Source: an uncultured Asticcacaulis sp. (GTDB lineage: Bacteria > Pseudomonadota > Alphaproteobacteria > Caulobacterales > Caulobacteraceae). Taken from it: a DNA stretch of 16,461 bases. A program made the translations under genes and the position numbers. Shown piece after piece: positions 7,184 through 14,896 of the stretch. Under the pieces are notes generated by a model that saw only the letters and a program-made list of their open reading frames with translations, ran no database searches and was not told the origin of the DNA. Location: NCBI GenBank assembly GCA_946480525.1, contig CAMLLA010000039.1:1-16461 (forward strand). Direction: 5' to 3'. Each line of letters starts with the position of its first letter. Position 1 is the stretch's first letter.

Positions 7184-7858
7184 CTACTCGGCCACGGCCA
7201 CCGGCGCGGTCACCGGATCGCTGTCGACCTGTCCGTTGGCGCCTTCCGATATGGCCGGCATTGGCAGCTTCTTGATCTTCTTGGCCAGCTTCCTGCCGTC
7301 GTCCTTCTTGTGCGCCTTCTTGCGCGCCTTCTTTTCAGCGCGGGCGGCTTTTTGGTCTTCGGACTTTTCCTTGCGGCCGACCGGTTCGCCGCTTAGCTCC
7401 GCTTCACGCGCCGAAGTGATCTTGCGCAGCAGCTTTACGAAACTTTCGCGCTTGGGCGGCGACAACAGCGCCAGGATCTTGCCATCGGCCGCGAGAACAC
7501 GCGGCTCCATATCGGCCAAAGCCGCAGCCCCACCGTCGTCGATCTGCACCAGATTGGCGCGGGCGTCGGTGGACGAGCGCTCGCGCTTCAGCAATCCCTT
7601 GGTCAGCATGCGTGAGACCAGATCTGCCAGGGTCGAGCGGTCAATGCCGGTCAGGCGGACGAGGTCGGTCTGAGAGAGGCCTTCGGTGCCGTCCAGCGCC
7701 TTCAGCACGGCGTACTGACGCTGGGTCAGAGCGCCCTCGCCGGCTTCGGCGTTGTAGATATCGAGCGCGATTTGCAGGACGCGGTGCAGAAGGTGCGAGG
7801 GCGAATCCTCAAACAATGCACGGGAAGACGATGCGTCGGCGTGTTTTGACTTCTTCAT
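7184..7858 (-). CDS. MarR-family transcriptional regulator with lysine-rich C-terminal tail
   Basis: A 224-residue winged-helix DNA-binding protein. Residues 20-150 match the MarR fold: an N-terminal dimerisation helix, the LTQRQYAVLKAL start of the helix-turn-helix domain (about 44-55), recognition helix around DRSTLADLVSRMLTKGLL (73-90) and the wing with a DAR turn (98-100). MarR proteins are usually 140-160 residues long. The extra tail at 160-224 has 14 lysines and 4 arginines between 162 and 197, then an acidic/Ala-Pro end. This tail is histone H1-like in composition and may bind nucleic acid non-specifically. The ATG at 7858 has AGGG about 7 bases upstream. It follows yciB by 93 bp on the same strand, so it could be read from the dapF operon or from its own promoter. 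Its target and ligand are unknown. Confidence 0.88.
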   Translation of the reverse strand: MKKSKHADASSSRALFEDSPSHLLHRVLQIALDIYNAEAGEGALTQRQYAVLKALDGTEGLSQTDLVRLTGIDRSTLADLVSRMLTKGLLKRERSSTDARANLVQIDDGGAAALADMEPRVLAADGKILALLSPPKRESFVKLLRKITSAREAELSGEPVGRKEKSEDQKAARAEKKARKKAHKKDDGRKLAKKIKKLPMPAISEGANGQVDSDPVTAPVAVAE

Positions 7859-7951
7859 GTGGCGCCCTGTCGTGGCTGGGTCAAACGCGGTTATGCGGGG
7901 ACCATGCCAGACAAATACAACATTTTTGCGACATTTCCATCCGCGTACGGA

Positions 7952-8662
7952 TTATTTCGTCGCAGGGCTTTCCGACGACACCATGTTTTTCATCAGGAAA
8001 GGCAGGAGCGCTATGGAAAAGACGATCGGCCCACCGATCATCGACACCATCTTCCACGTCACCCAGACATCATCCGTCTGAGTGCGCCAGATCACTTCGT
8101 TGATGCCCGCCATGGCCAGGTAGAAGAGCGCATAATAGACGGTCAGCTTGGGCCAAGCCTCGTCTCGCAACTTGAGCGCCTCGCCCAGAAGGGCTTTCAG
8201 CGGCTGCTTTTTCAGGGCGACCCCGCCCAATAACACGCCGGCAATAATGACATTGACGATGGTCATCTTGATCTTGACGAAGACACCATCGTGAAACACC
8301 ACGGTCAGGATAGCGAACGGAATGCCTATCGCCGCTGCCGCCAGAGGAATCCAGGCAATGCGCTTTTCGGCAACGAAACCGACGATCAGCGCGATGACCG
8401 AAGCCACAGCCAGGGCGCCACTGGCGTAGACCAGCGGCGTTGAGCCTTCCTGCTTGGTCAGACGCGCAATCAGAAAGCCCAAACCAAACGCGATCAGCGG
8501 GCCGTAGTCGACGCCGGTCTTGATCCAGTTCTGCTTGGGCTGTGCCGGATTGATGGCCAGTTCCGGATCGGCTTTCAGCGCCGTTTCCATCAGCTTTTCC
8601 GTCGCCTTGTCCGTGGCTTCGGTCGCGGCAACCAGTTGGTCCTCGGTCGGCTTCTCGGTCAT
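7952..8662 (-). CDS. yciB: Inner-membrane septation protein YciB/IspZ with N-terminal extension
   Basis: A 236-residue polytopic membrane protein of the YciB (intracellular septation protein A) family, linked in other bacteria to cell-envelope elongation and division. About six hydrophobic segments lie between residues 50 and 225. Family marks are GPLIAFGLGF near residues 54-63, WPKLTVYYALFYLAMAGINEVIWR (about 170-193, including the conserved NE-W motif) and DDVWVTWK. Typical members have about 180 residues; here roughly 48 polar residues precede the first helix. The ATG at 8662 overlaps the ftsY stop (ATGA) and has GGAG 7 bases upstream inside ftsY, which supports both the start and translational coupling. 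It is the last gene of the dapF-mtaB-ftsY-yciB set. A short 5-bp hairpin (7939-7952) after the stop lacks a U-tract and is not a convincing terminator. Confidence 0.9.
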   Translation of the reverse strand: MTEKPTEDQLVAATEATDKATEKLMETALKADPELAINPAQPKQNWIKTGVDYGPLIAFGLGFLIARLTKQEGSTPLVYASGALAVASVIALIVGFVAEKRIAWIPLAAAAIGIPFAILTVVFHDGVFVKIKMTIVNVIIAGVLLGGVALKKQPLKALLGEALKLRDEAWPKLTVYYALFYLAMAGINEVIWRTQTDDVWVTWKMVSMIGGPIVFSIALLPFLMKNMVSSESPATK

Positions 8663-9612
8663 TGGCTGTCTCCAACGGGCTCCAGCCCGACCATGGAACG
8701 GGCGAAGTCGCGCGCCTTGAAATCGTGGAGGTCCTCGATGTCCTCGCCGACGCCGATCAGCTTGATAGGCGCGTCGGATGCCTTGGCGATCGGGATCAGG
8801 ATGCCCCCGCGCGCCGTGCCGTCCAGCTTGGTCATGACCAGGCCAGAGACGAACGCCTGACGGCCAAAAATCTGTTCCTGGCTGAGCGCATTGCGGCCGA
8901 CCGTGGCGTCGAGCACCAGCAGGGTCTCATGCGGCGCATCCGGGTCAATGCGTTTGATGACACGGACGATCTTGAGCAACTCGTCCATGAGCTGCTGTTT
9001 GTTCTGCAGGCGGCCGGCGGTGTCGATCAGGACGACGTCATAGCCCTCTTCCTTGGCCTTCGTCACGGAATCGAAAGCCAGGCCAGCCGCATCGGCGCCG
9101 GTCTTTCGGCCCATGAAGTCGGCACCGGCGCGTTGCGACCACACCTTCAGTTGCTCGACGGCGGCGGCGCGGAAGGTGTCGCCGGCGACGATCAGCACCT
9201 TGGCGCCCTTGCGCGTCAGCGACGCCGCGATCTTGCCCAAAGTCGTCGTCTTGCCCGACCCGTTCACCCCGACGAACAGGACGATATAGGGCCTGGGGCC
9301 GGACAATGGATCGAACGTGCCTTCGTGGCCAACCAGCTCATCGGCCAGGGCGTCAGCCAGCACCGCGCGCACGGCAGTCGAGTCCTTGGCGGAATTGAAG
9401 CGCGCCTGCGACATCTTTTCGGCGATGGTGGCGGCAACCGCCGGTCCCAGATCGCTCTCGATCAACAGGTCTTCGAGCTCTTCCAGGTCGGCGTCAGTCA
9501 GCGCCTCCTTCTGGACGAAGACCTGCGTGACCTGCTCGGTCAGGTTCTGCGAGGTCTTCGACAGACCCTCGGTCAGCCGCTGGAACCAGCCTTTTTTCTT
9601 TTCATCAGCCAT
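8659..9612 (-). CDS. ftsY: Signal recognition particle receptor FtsY
   Basis: A 317-residue SRP GTPase that docks ribosome-SRP complexes at the inner membrane for co-translational insertion of membrane proteins. The N domain (about 1-90) is followed by the G domain with P-loop GVNGSGKTT (115-123), DTFRAAA (145-151), DTAGR (197-201) and TKLDGTARGG (261-270). The acidic A domain of enterobacterial FtsY is absent. Only a short basic amphipathic N-terminus (KKKGWFQRL) remains for membrane contact, as is usual in alphaproteobacteria. The start is 9 bp after the mtaB stop and has no clear Shine-Dalgarno sequence, suggesting translation by coupling to mtaB. The stop overlaps the yciB start. Confidence 0.97.
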   Translation of the reverse strand: MADEKKKGWFQRLTEGLSKTSQNLTEQVTQVFVQKEALTDADLEELEDLLIESDLGPAVAATIAEKMSQARFNSAKDSTAVRAVLADALADELVGHEGTFDPLSGPRPYIVLFVGVNGSGKTTTLGKIAASLTRKGAKVLIVAGDTFRAAAVEQLKVWSQRAGADFMGRKTGADAAGLAFDSVTKAKEEGYDVVLIDTAGRLQNKQQLMDELLKIVRVIKRIDPDAPHETLLVLDATVGRNALSQEQIFGRQAFVSGLVMTKLDGTARGGILIPIAKASDAPIKLIGVGEDIEDLHDFKARDFARSMVGLEPVGDSQ

Positions 9613-9621
9613 AGGGCGGGT

Positions 9622-10899
9622 CTAGCTCAGTTTGTCCAAGTTTCCAATGGCGTGCTTGCCGTCGTGCCCGGTGATGGCGATGTCGGCCAATTGTCCGGGC
9701 ACGGCGTGACCTTCAAAGAGCACTTCGGTGAAGTCGGCGGCGCGGGCAAAACCGGGCTTTTCAACGACGCAGCTTAACGTGCGGCCGGTCTGGCGGTTGA
9801 GATGGCGGTGGAGCGCCTCCGTACCCTTGGTGCGCAGGCGTTCGGCGCGTTCCTTGATCAGCGGGCGAGGCAGTTGCGGCATCTTGGCCGCCGGGGTCTG
9901 CGGGCGCGGGCTGTACGGAAAGACGTGCAGGAAGCTTAAGTCGCAATCGTCGACCAAAGCGACGGCATTGGCGAAATGTTCTTCGGTTTCGGTCGGGAAG
10001 CCGGCGATCATGTCGGCGCCGAAACTGATATCCGGACGGATGGCGCGGACGGTTTCGACCAGTTTGATCGCGTCGGCGCGCAGGTGGCGGCGCTTCATGC
10101 GCTTCAGGATCAGGTCGTCACCGTGTTGCAGCGACAGGTGCAGATAGGGCGCCAGGCGCTCTTCCTCGGCAAAGGCGCGCAACAGCGTGTCGTCGATTTC
10201 GGCGGCATCGATCGATGACAGGCGCAGGCGCTTCAGCTCCGGCACCAGCTTCAGGATGCGCGCGACCAGATTGCCCAGTTGCGGTGTGCCCGGCAGGTCG
10301 GCGCCCCACGAGGTCAGGTCGACACCTGTCAGGACGATTTCATTATAGCCCTGCGCCACCAGCTTTTGCGTCTGGCTGATGATGTCGCCGGCGGCGGCCG
10401 AACGCGAATTGCCGCGGCCATAGGGGATGATGCAGAAGGTGCAGCGGTGATCGCAGCCGTTCTGCACCTCGACAAAGGCGCGGGCGCGGTCCTTGAGGCC
10501 GTCGATCAGGTGACCGGCGGTTTCCTTGACCGAAAAGACGTCATTGACGACGACGCGGGCGCTGTCGGCCGTCAGGGCGTAGGCGCCCTTTTTCTGCTTG
10601 TCGGCATTGCCGATGACGAAGTCGACCTCGGTCATTTCGGCGAACATGCCAGGATCGGTCTGAGCGGCGCAGCCGGTGACGATCAGCTTGCGATCCGGGT
10701 TTTCCTTGCGGGCGCGGCGGATGGCCTGACGCGCCTGGCGCACGGCTTCGCCCGTGACGGCGCAAGTATTGAAGATGATGGCGTCTTGCAGGCCATCATG
10801 CGCAGCGGTCTTGCGAATGACCTCGCTCTCGTAAGAGTTCAGCCGGCACCCGAAAGTGACCACGTCTACGCTGGAAACTGGACGGCTATCGTCGCTCAC
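9622..10899 (-). CDS. mtaB: tRNA t6A37 methylthiotransferase MtaB
   Basis: A 425-residue radical-SAM enzyme that converts t6A at position 37 of ANN-decoding tRNAs to ms2t6A, stabilising codon-anticodon pairing. Domain order: N-terminal MTTase domain with three cluster cysteines (Cys18, Cys46, Cys77); radical SAM core with CDHRCTFC (Cys149, 153, 156) and downstream TGVDLTSWG; C-terminal TRAM-like domain from about residue 365. MiaB is ruled out as the better match by the TFGCRLNSYESE start and the LTGVDLTSWG and FGADMIAGFPTE stretches, which are MtaB-like. It starts with GTG at 10899, overlapping the dapF stop as GTGA, with GGTGAG 5 bases upstream inside dapF. This junction implies translational coupling in the dapF-mtaB-ftsY-yciB operon. 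Confidence 0.94.
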   Translation of the reverse strand: MSDDSRPVSSVDVVTFGCRLNSYESEVIRKTAAHDGLQDAIIFNTCAVTGEAVRQARQAIRRARKENPDRKLIVTGCAAQTDPGMFAEMTEVDFVIGNADKQKKGAYALTADSARVVVNDVFSVKETAGHLIDGLKDRARAFVEVQNGCDHRCTFCIIPYGRGNSRSAAAGDIISQTQKLVAQGYNEIVLTGVDLTSWGADLPGTPQLGNLVARILKLVPELKRLRLSSIDAAEIDDTLLRAFAEEERLAPYLHLSLQHGDDLILKRMKRRHLRADAIKLVETVRAIRPDISFGADMIAGFPTETEEHFANAVALVDDCDLSFLHVFPYSPRPQTPAAKMPQLPRPLIKERAERLRTKGTEALHRHLNRQTGRTLSCVVEKPGFARAADFTEVLFEGHAVPGQLADIAITGHDGKHAIGNLDKLS

Positions 10900-11729
10900 A
10901 GCTCACCCGTGAATTCGAGCTCGACCGGACCGGTCATGATGACATGGTCGTTTTCGGCCCAGGCAATGTGCAGCGGCCCGCCGTCCATGATCACCGTGCC
11001 GGCGCGTTCGGTCAGACCACGGCGGGCGGCGGCAACCAGCGTGGCGCAGGCGCCGGTGCCGCACGCCCGGGTGATGCCGGCGCCGCGTTCCCAGACGCGC
11101 ATGCGAATGGTTTCGCGATCGAGGATTTGCGCGAACTCGACATTGACGCCTTCAGGGAAAAGCGGATGGTTTTCGATCAGCGAGCCGGTGGCTGCAACAT
11201 CGACCTTATTGATATCATCGACGAAGAAAACGACGTGGGGATTGCCCATCGAGACAGCACAGGGCGTATGATAGAGCGGATCGTCGATCGGCCCGACCTG
11301 AAGTTCCAGGCGCAGGGTGTCCATCTCTTCCGACAGCGGGATTTGCTGCCAGTCGAGGCGCGGCTTACCCATATCGACGCTGGCCGTGCCGGTCTTCTCA
11401 TCGGACCGCAGGACATTGGCCCGCGTCAGGCCACCCAGCGTATTGATCTTCAGCATGCGGTCCGGCGTGTCGCGGTTCAGCACCCAGGCGACGCAACGCA
11501 GGGCATTGCCGCAGGTTTCGACCGTGCCACCATCGGCATTCCAGACGCGCATAAAGGCGTCACCGTCGGCACTGTCTTCGATGGCGATAAGCTGGTCAAA
11601 GCCGACGCCGGACGTGCGATCGGCCCACTGCCGGATCTGATCCGGCGCGGGGGCGAAGGCGTTCTGGCGGGCATCGACGACGATGAAGTCGTTACCGAGC
11701 CCGTTCATCTTGAGAAACGGACGGTTCAT
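10896..11729 (-). CDS. dapF: Diaminopimelate epimerase
   Basis: A 277-residue cytoplasmic enzyme that converts LL- to meso-diaminopimelate, the direct precursor of lysine and of the peptidoglycan cross-linking residue. It is cofactor-free and uses two cysteines: Cys73 in ETCGNALRC and Cys223 in RACGTGACA. The N-terminal MNGLGNDF motif (8-15) and the GNPH block (162-165) complete the family signature. The frame opens at a TTG at 11765, but family alignments begin at the ATG at 11729. That ATG has no Shine-Dalgarno sequence; a promoter -10 element ends 7 bases before it, so the mRNA is probably leaderless. It is the first gene of the dapF-mtaB-ftsY-yciB operon and lies 53 bp downstream of the dcp-like gene on the same strand. 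Confidence 0.96.
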   Translation of the reverse strand: MNRPFLKMNGLGNDFIVVDARQNAFAPAPDQIRQWADRTSGVGFDQLIAIEDSADGDAFMRVWNADGGTVETCGNALRCVAWVLNRDTPDRMLKINTLGGLTRANVLRSDEKTGTASVDMGKPRLDWQQIPLSEEMDTLRLELQVGPIDDPLYHTPCAVSMGNPHVVFFVDDINKVDVAATGSLIENHPLFPEGVNVEFAQILDRETIRMRVWERGAGITRACGTGACATLVAAARRGLTERAGTVIMDGGPLHIAWAENDHVIMTGPVELEFTGEL

Positions 11730-11736
11730 GGAGGGG

Positions 11737-11765
11737 TATATAGTGGGAAAGCGCCGTTTCAGCAA
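11737..11765 (-). promoter_or_regulatory. Probable promoter of the dapF operon, leaderless type
   Basis: On the minus strand TTGCTG (11760-11765) is followed by exactly 17 bases and TATATA (11737-11742), a good match to sigma-70 elements. Seven bases separate the -10 element from the dapF ATG, so transcription would start at or within a base of the A of the start codon. The missing Shine-Dalgarno sequence fits this reading. Confidence 0.5.
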
Positions 11766-11782
11766 ACAACGCTTTCTCTTAA

Positions 11783-13894
11783 CTACGTTACCGGAAACCC
11801 ACGCTTGCGCATCAACGCATCGCGGTTCGGATCGCGGCCACGGAAGGCACGATAGCCGTCGGCCGGATCGATCGTATTGCCGACGCTCAGCACGTGCTTC
11901 TGCAGGCGATCGGCGACCGCCTTGTCGTAGAAGCCACCGGCTTCGGTAAAGGCTTCAGCGCAGTCGGCCGTCAGCGTATCCGACCACAGGTAGCTGTAAT
12001 AACCTGCCGAATAGCCGTCCGAAGAAAAGACGTGGCCGAACTGCGGCGAGCGGTGACGCATGACGATTTCCTTCGGCATGCCCAGCTTGGTCAGTTCCTC
12101 GCGCTCGAACGTGTCCGGATCGATGTCGGCGCCACCGGCCAGGTGATACTTCATGTCGATCAGGGCCGACGCCAGGTACTCCACCGTCGCAAAGCCCTGG
12201 TTGAAGGTATCGGCCTTCTTGATCTTGTCGAGAAGGGCTTGCGGCATGGCTTCACCGGTCTTGTAATGCCGTGCAAAGCGCGACAGCACCTCGTTCGTCG
12301 GTAGCCAGTGCTCATTGAGCTGCGAAGGGAATTCGACATAGTCGCGCGCCACCGACGTGCCCGCCAAAGACGGATAGGTGACGTTCGACGACAGGCCGTG
12401 GATGGCGTGGCCGAATTCGTGGAACAGGGTCGTGGCGTCATCCCAGGAAATCAGGATCGGCTCACCCGGTGCGGCCTTCACGAAGTTCGAGTTGTTCGAC
12501 ACCAGCGGCAGGATGTCCTTGCCGTCCATGCGCTGCTGACTGCGATAGGCGTTCATCCACGCGCCCGAACGCTTGCCCGGACGGGCATAGGGGTCGAAGT
12601 AGAACAGGCCGTTCGGCTTGCCGTTGCGCGTCACTTTCCAGACGCGAACGTCCGGATGGAAGACCGGCACATCCGAGACCGGCGTAAACTCGAAGCCATA
12701 GATCTGGCCGGCCGCCCACATCATGCCTTCGCTGAGCTTTTCCAGCTGCATGTATGGCTTTATCTCGTTCTCATCGAGGTCGTACTTCGCCTTACGGACC
12801 TTTTCGGCATAGAAGCGATAGTCCCACGGCTCGATGGTGATGCCCGCACCCTCCTTGTCGGCAATGGCCTGCATGTCGGCCACCTCTTCCTTGACGCGCG
12901 CCACGGCCGGCGTCCACACCGCTTCCATCAGCGCCATGGCGTTTTCGGGCGTCTTGGCCATGGCGTTTTCAAGCCGCCAGTGCGCATGCGTCTCATAGCC
13001 GCGCAGGCGCGCACGCTCGTAGCGCAGCTTCAGTATCTTGCTGATAATCGCATTGTTGTCCCACTGATCGCCATTGTCACCGCGATTGACGAAGGCACGC
13101 CACACTTTTTCACGCAAAGCGCGATTGGTACCGAAGGTCGTCACCGGCTCCATGACCGAGCGTGTATTGGCGATGCCATAGGTTCCGTCAGCGCGTTTCA
13201 GTGACGCCTTGACGCCATCTGGCACGCCAGCCAGGTCGGCCTCGCTGACGATCATGACCTGCTCTTCGTCGTGCAGCAGGTTGTCGGAGAACGCCTTGAA
13301 CAGCAGTGACAGTTCCTGGTTGATAGCGGCGACGCGCTTCTTGTCCCTGGCCGAAAGCGCGGCGCCGGCGCGCACAAAGCCGGTATAGTTCAGCCACAGC
13401 AGGCGGTCCTGCTCGGGCGTCAGGTTAAACTGCGCCTTGTTGTCATAGACCGCCTTGATGCGCTTGAAGAGCTTCTGGTTCTGGCTGATCTCGTCCGAAA
13501 ATGCCGCAAGCTTGGGCTGGATCACCTTACCCATAGCCTGGAGCTCGGGGGTGTTCAAGCCTCCGCTCCAGATGCCGTAGATGGTCGAGACCCGGCCCAG
13601 CGCCTTGCCTGACCGTTCATAAGGCACAATCGTGTTGTCGAAGGTCGCCGGCGCCGTATTTGCCGTAATGGCGTTGATTTCCTGGCGCTGCGAAGCAATC
13701 GCCTGATCGAAGGCCGCCTCGAACGTCTTGATGTCGACCTTGTCGAACGGTGGCACGCCGCCATAGGGCCCCTGCCATTCCGCTGTCAGCAGCATGGCCG
13801 CGCCATTGTCCGCGGCCATGGCGGCAGCAGGTGTCAGGGCTGTCGCGGCCATCAGGCTGATGACAGTGCGGCGGTCGAGGGAATCGTCGGACAT
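11783..13894 (-). CDS. dcp: Exported M3-family zinc peptidase (peptidyl-dipeptidase Dcp-like)
   Basis: A 703-residue zinc metallopeptidase of family M3A, which trims dipeptides from the C-termini of short peptides. The zinc site is HEFGH (492-496, His492, catalytic Glu493, His496) with the third ligand Glu521 in DYVEFPSQ, 25 residues after the second His as in the thimet/neurolysin family. Conserved substrate-binding blocks around GYSAGYYSYLWSD lie near the C-terminus. Residues 1-27 form an export signal with a twin arginine (DRRTVIS at 7-13) and an AMA|AD cleavage site, so it is probably periplasmic, possibly by the Tat route; E. coli Dcp has no such signal. The frame continues to 13951, but the ATG at 13894 has GGAG 5-6 bases upstream. 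It is divergent from murI, with dapF 53 bp behind. Peptide scavenging is the likely role. Confidence 0.92.
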   Translation of the reverse strand: MSDDSLDRRTVISLMAATALTPAAAMAADNGAAMLLTAEWQGPYGGVPPFDKVDIKTFEAAFDQAIASQRQEINAITANTAPATFDNTIVPYERSGKALGRVSTIYGIWSGGLNTPELQAMGKVIQPKLAAFSDEISQNQKLFKRIKAVYDNKAQFNLTPEQDRLLWLNYTGFVRAGAALSARDKKRVAAINQELSLLFKAFSDNLLHDEEQVMIVSEADLAGVPDGVKASLKRADGTYGIANTRSVMEPVTTFGTNRALREKVWRAFVNRGDNGDQWDNNAIISKILKLRYERARLRGYETHAHWRLENAMAKTPENAMALMEAVWTPAVARVKEEVADMQAIADKEGAGITIEPWDYRFYAEKVRKAKYDLDENEIKPYMQLEKLSEGMMWAAGQIYGFEFTPVSDVPVFHPDVRVWKVTRNGKPNGLFYFDPYARPGKRSGAWMNAYRSQQRMDGKDILPLVSNNSNFVKAAPGEPILISWDDATTLFHEFGHAIHGLSSNVTYPSLAGTSVARDYVEFPSQLNEHWLPTNEVLSRFARHYKTGEAMPQALLDKIKKADTFNQGFATVEYLASALIDMKYHLAGGADIDPDTFEREELTKLGMPKEIVMRHRSPQFGHVFSSDGYSAGYYSYLWSDTLTADCAEAFTEAGGFYDKAVADRLQKHVLSVGNTIDPADGYRAFRGRDPNRDALMRKRGFPVT

Positions 13895-13967
13895 CGGAAC
13901 TCCGGTTTTTGTCGCAAACGTTACAGGATCGGCGTTTACGGCACGGGCCAAAAAGCGTAACTGGTGA

Positions 13968-13997
13968 AATTAGGCGCAGTTTTGCGTCTACCTAATT
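13968..13997. promoter_or_regulatory. Inverted repeat in the dcp/murI divergent promoter region
   Basis: AATTAGG (13968-13974) and CCTAATT (13991-13997) are perfect 7-base inverted arms. Nested inside, CGCA (13975-13978) and TGCG (13983-13986) pair around GTTT. The structure is asymmetric because four unpaired bases (TCTA) follow the inner arm. It lies 30 bases before the murI ATG in the most AT-rich part of the spacer, where an operator or promoter would be expected. No known regulator is recognised. Confidence 0.33.
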
Positions 13998-14026
13998 AAC
14001 AATTGTTCATTCTGGAACGACTTTCA

Positions 14027-14896
14027 ATGGCCATTGGCGTTTTCGATTCCGGCGTAGGCGGGCTGAGCATCCACCACGCGCTTGTCAACCGTTTGCCGCA
14101 GGCCGATTTCATCTACCTGGCCGATCAGGCCAACACCCCCTATGGCGACAAGTCCGGCGAAGCGATCGTCGAGATGACGCGTGAGGGCTGCGAGACCCTG
14201 TTCGAATCTGGCGCCTCGCTTGTCGTTCTGGCGTGCAACACGGCGTCGGCGGTCGCCCTGCGCCGCCTGCAATCGTCGTGGCTGGCGCAATACCGCAAGA
14301 CCTACAAACGCCCGGTCAATGTGCTGGGCATCATCGTGCCGACCATCGAGGCCGCCACCGGCCTGCCGTGGGAACACGAAGCGGAGCGCCGCGGCGAGAA
14401 GATCGAGAAGCTCGACGTCGTCGGCGTCTTCGCTACGGTCGCCACTGCCCGCTCCCGCGTCTACGAAATCGAAATCGACAAGCGACGCCAGGACATCGCC
14501 GTCTTTACAGAAGCCTGTTCCGGGCTGGCCGACATGATCGAACAGGGCGCGTCGCGCGAAGCCCTGGGCGCCAAGATCAAGGGCCACGTCGAGAGCTTGC
14601 GCCTGCGTATCGGCCGCTTCCCCGACCGTGCCATTCTCGGCTGCACGCACTATGAACTGGTCGCCGACCTGTTCCGCGAAGCCCTGCCGGCCGGCACACC
14701 GATCATCCATCAGCCGCCTTCGGTCGCCCAGGCCATGGGGCAGTATGTCGAGCGCCACCCGGAATACGACGTCGGCACCTCTGGCGGCCGCACCTTCCTG
14801 ACGACGGGCGAGCCGCGCAGCCAGTCTGCCTTGATCGAAGCCTTCTGGGGCGCACCCTTGACCTTTGGCGCCGTCAACAAAGGCCAGGCGGCGTGA
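14027..14896 (+). CDS. murI: Glutamate racemase
   Basis: A 289-residue cytoplasmic enzyme that makes D-glutamate for the peptidoglycan stem peptide. The two catalytic cysteines are Cys70 in LACNTAS and Cys206 in LGCTHYE; the N-terminal GVFDSGVGG (4-12, with Asp7) and ADQANTPYG (32-40) motifs complete the family signature. The frame opens at a TTG at 14003, but the ATG at 14027 starts the conserved core directly and has GGAA about 9 bases upstream. The length is slightly above the usual 260-280 because of an insert around residues 112-130 (a charged stretch with GEKIEK). The stop TGA shares its last base with the ATG of the following acetyltransferase gene, so the two are coupled. With dapF nearby it forms a group of peptidoglycan-precursor genes, though on the opposite strand. 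Confidence 0.95.
   Translation: MAIGVFDSGVGGLSIHHALVNRLPQADFIYLADQANTPYGDKSGEAIVEMTREGCETLFESGASLVVLACNTASAVALRRLQSSWLAQYRKTYKRPVNVLGIIVPTIEAATGLPWEHEAERRGEKIEKLDVVGVFATVATARSRVYEIEIDKRRQDIAVFTEACSGLADMIEQGASREALGAKIKGHVESLRLRIGRFPDRAILGCTHYELVADLFREALPAGTPIIHQPPSVAQAMGQYVERHPEYDVGTSGGRTFLTTGEPRSQSALIEAFWGAPLTFGAVNKGQAA

Noticed and set aside
7939..7952. ATCCG/CGGAT hairpin after yciB as operon terminator
   Set aside because: The stem is only 5 bp and no U-tract follows on the minus strand.
8662..9777. Plus-strand frame of 371 codons opposite ftsY
   Set aside because: Antisense shadow of ftsY and the end of mtaB, both of which have complete family signatures.
10279..11855. Plus-strand frames opposite mtaB and dapF
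   Set aside because: Low-complexity Gly/Ala/Asp products produced by reading GC-rich codons backwards; dapF and mtaB are unambiguous.
12308..13204. Plus-strand frame opposite the M3 peptidase
   Set aside because: His/Arg/Val-rich antisense product, no ribosome binding site, and it covers the conserved zinc peptidase core.
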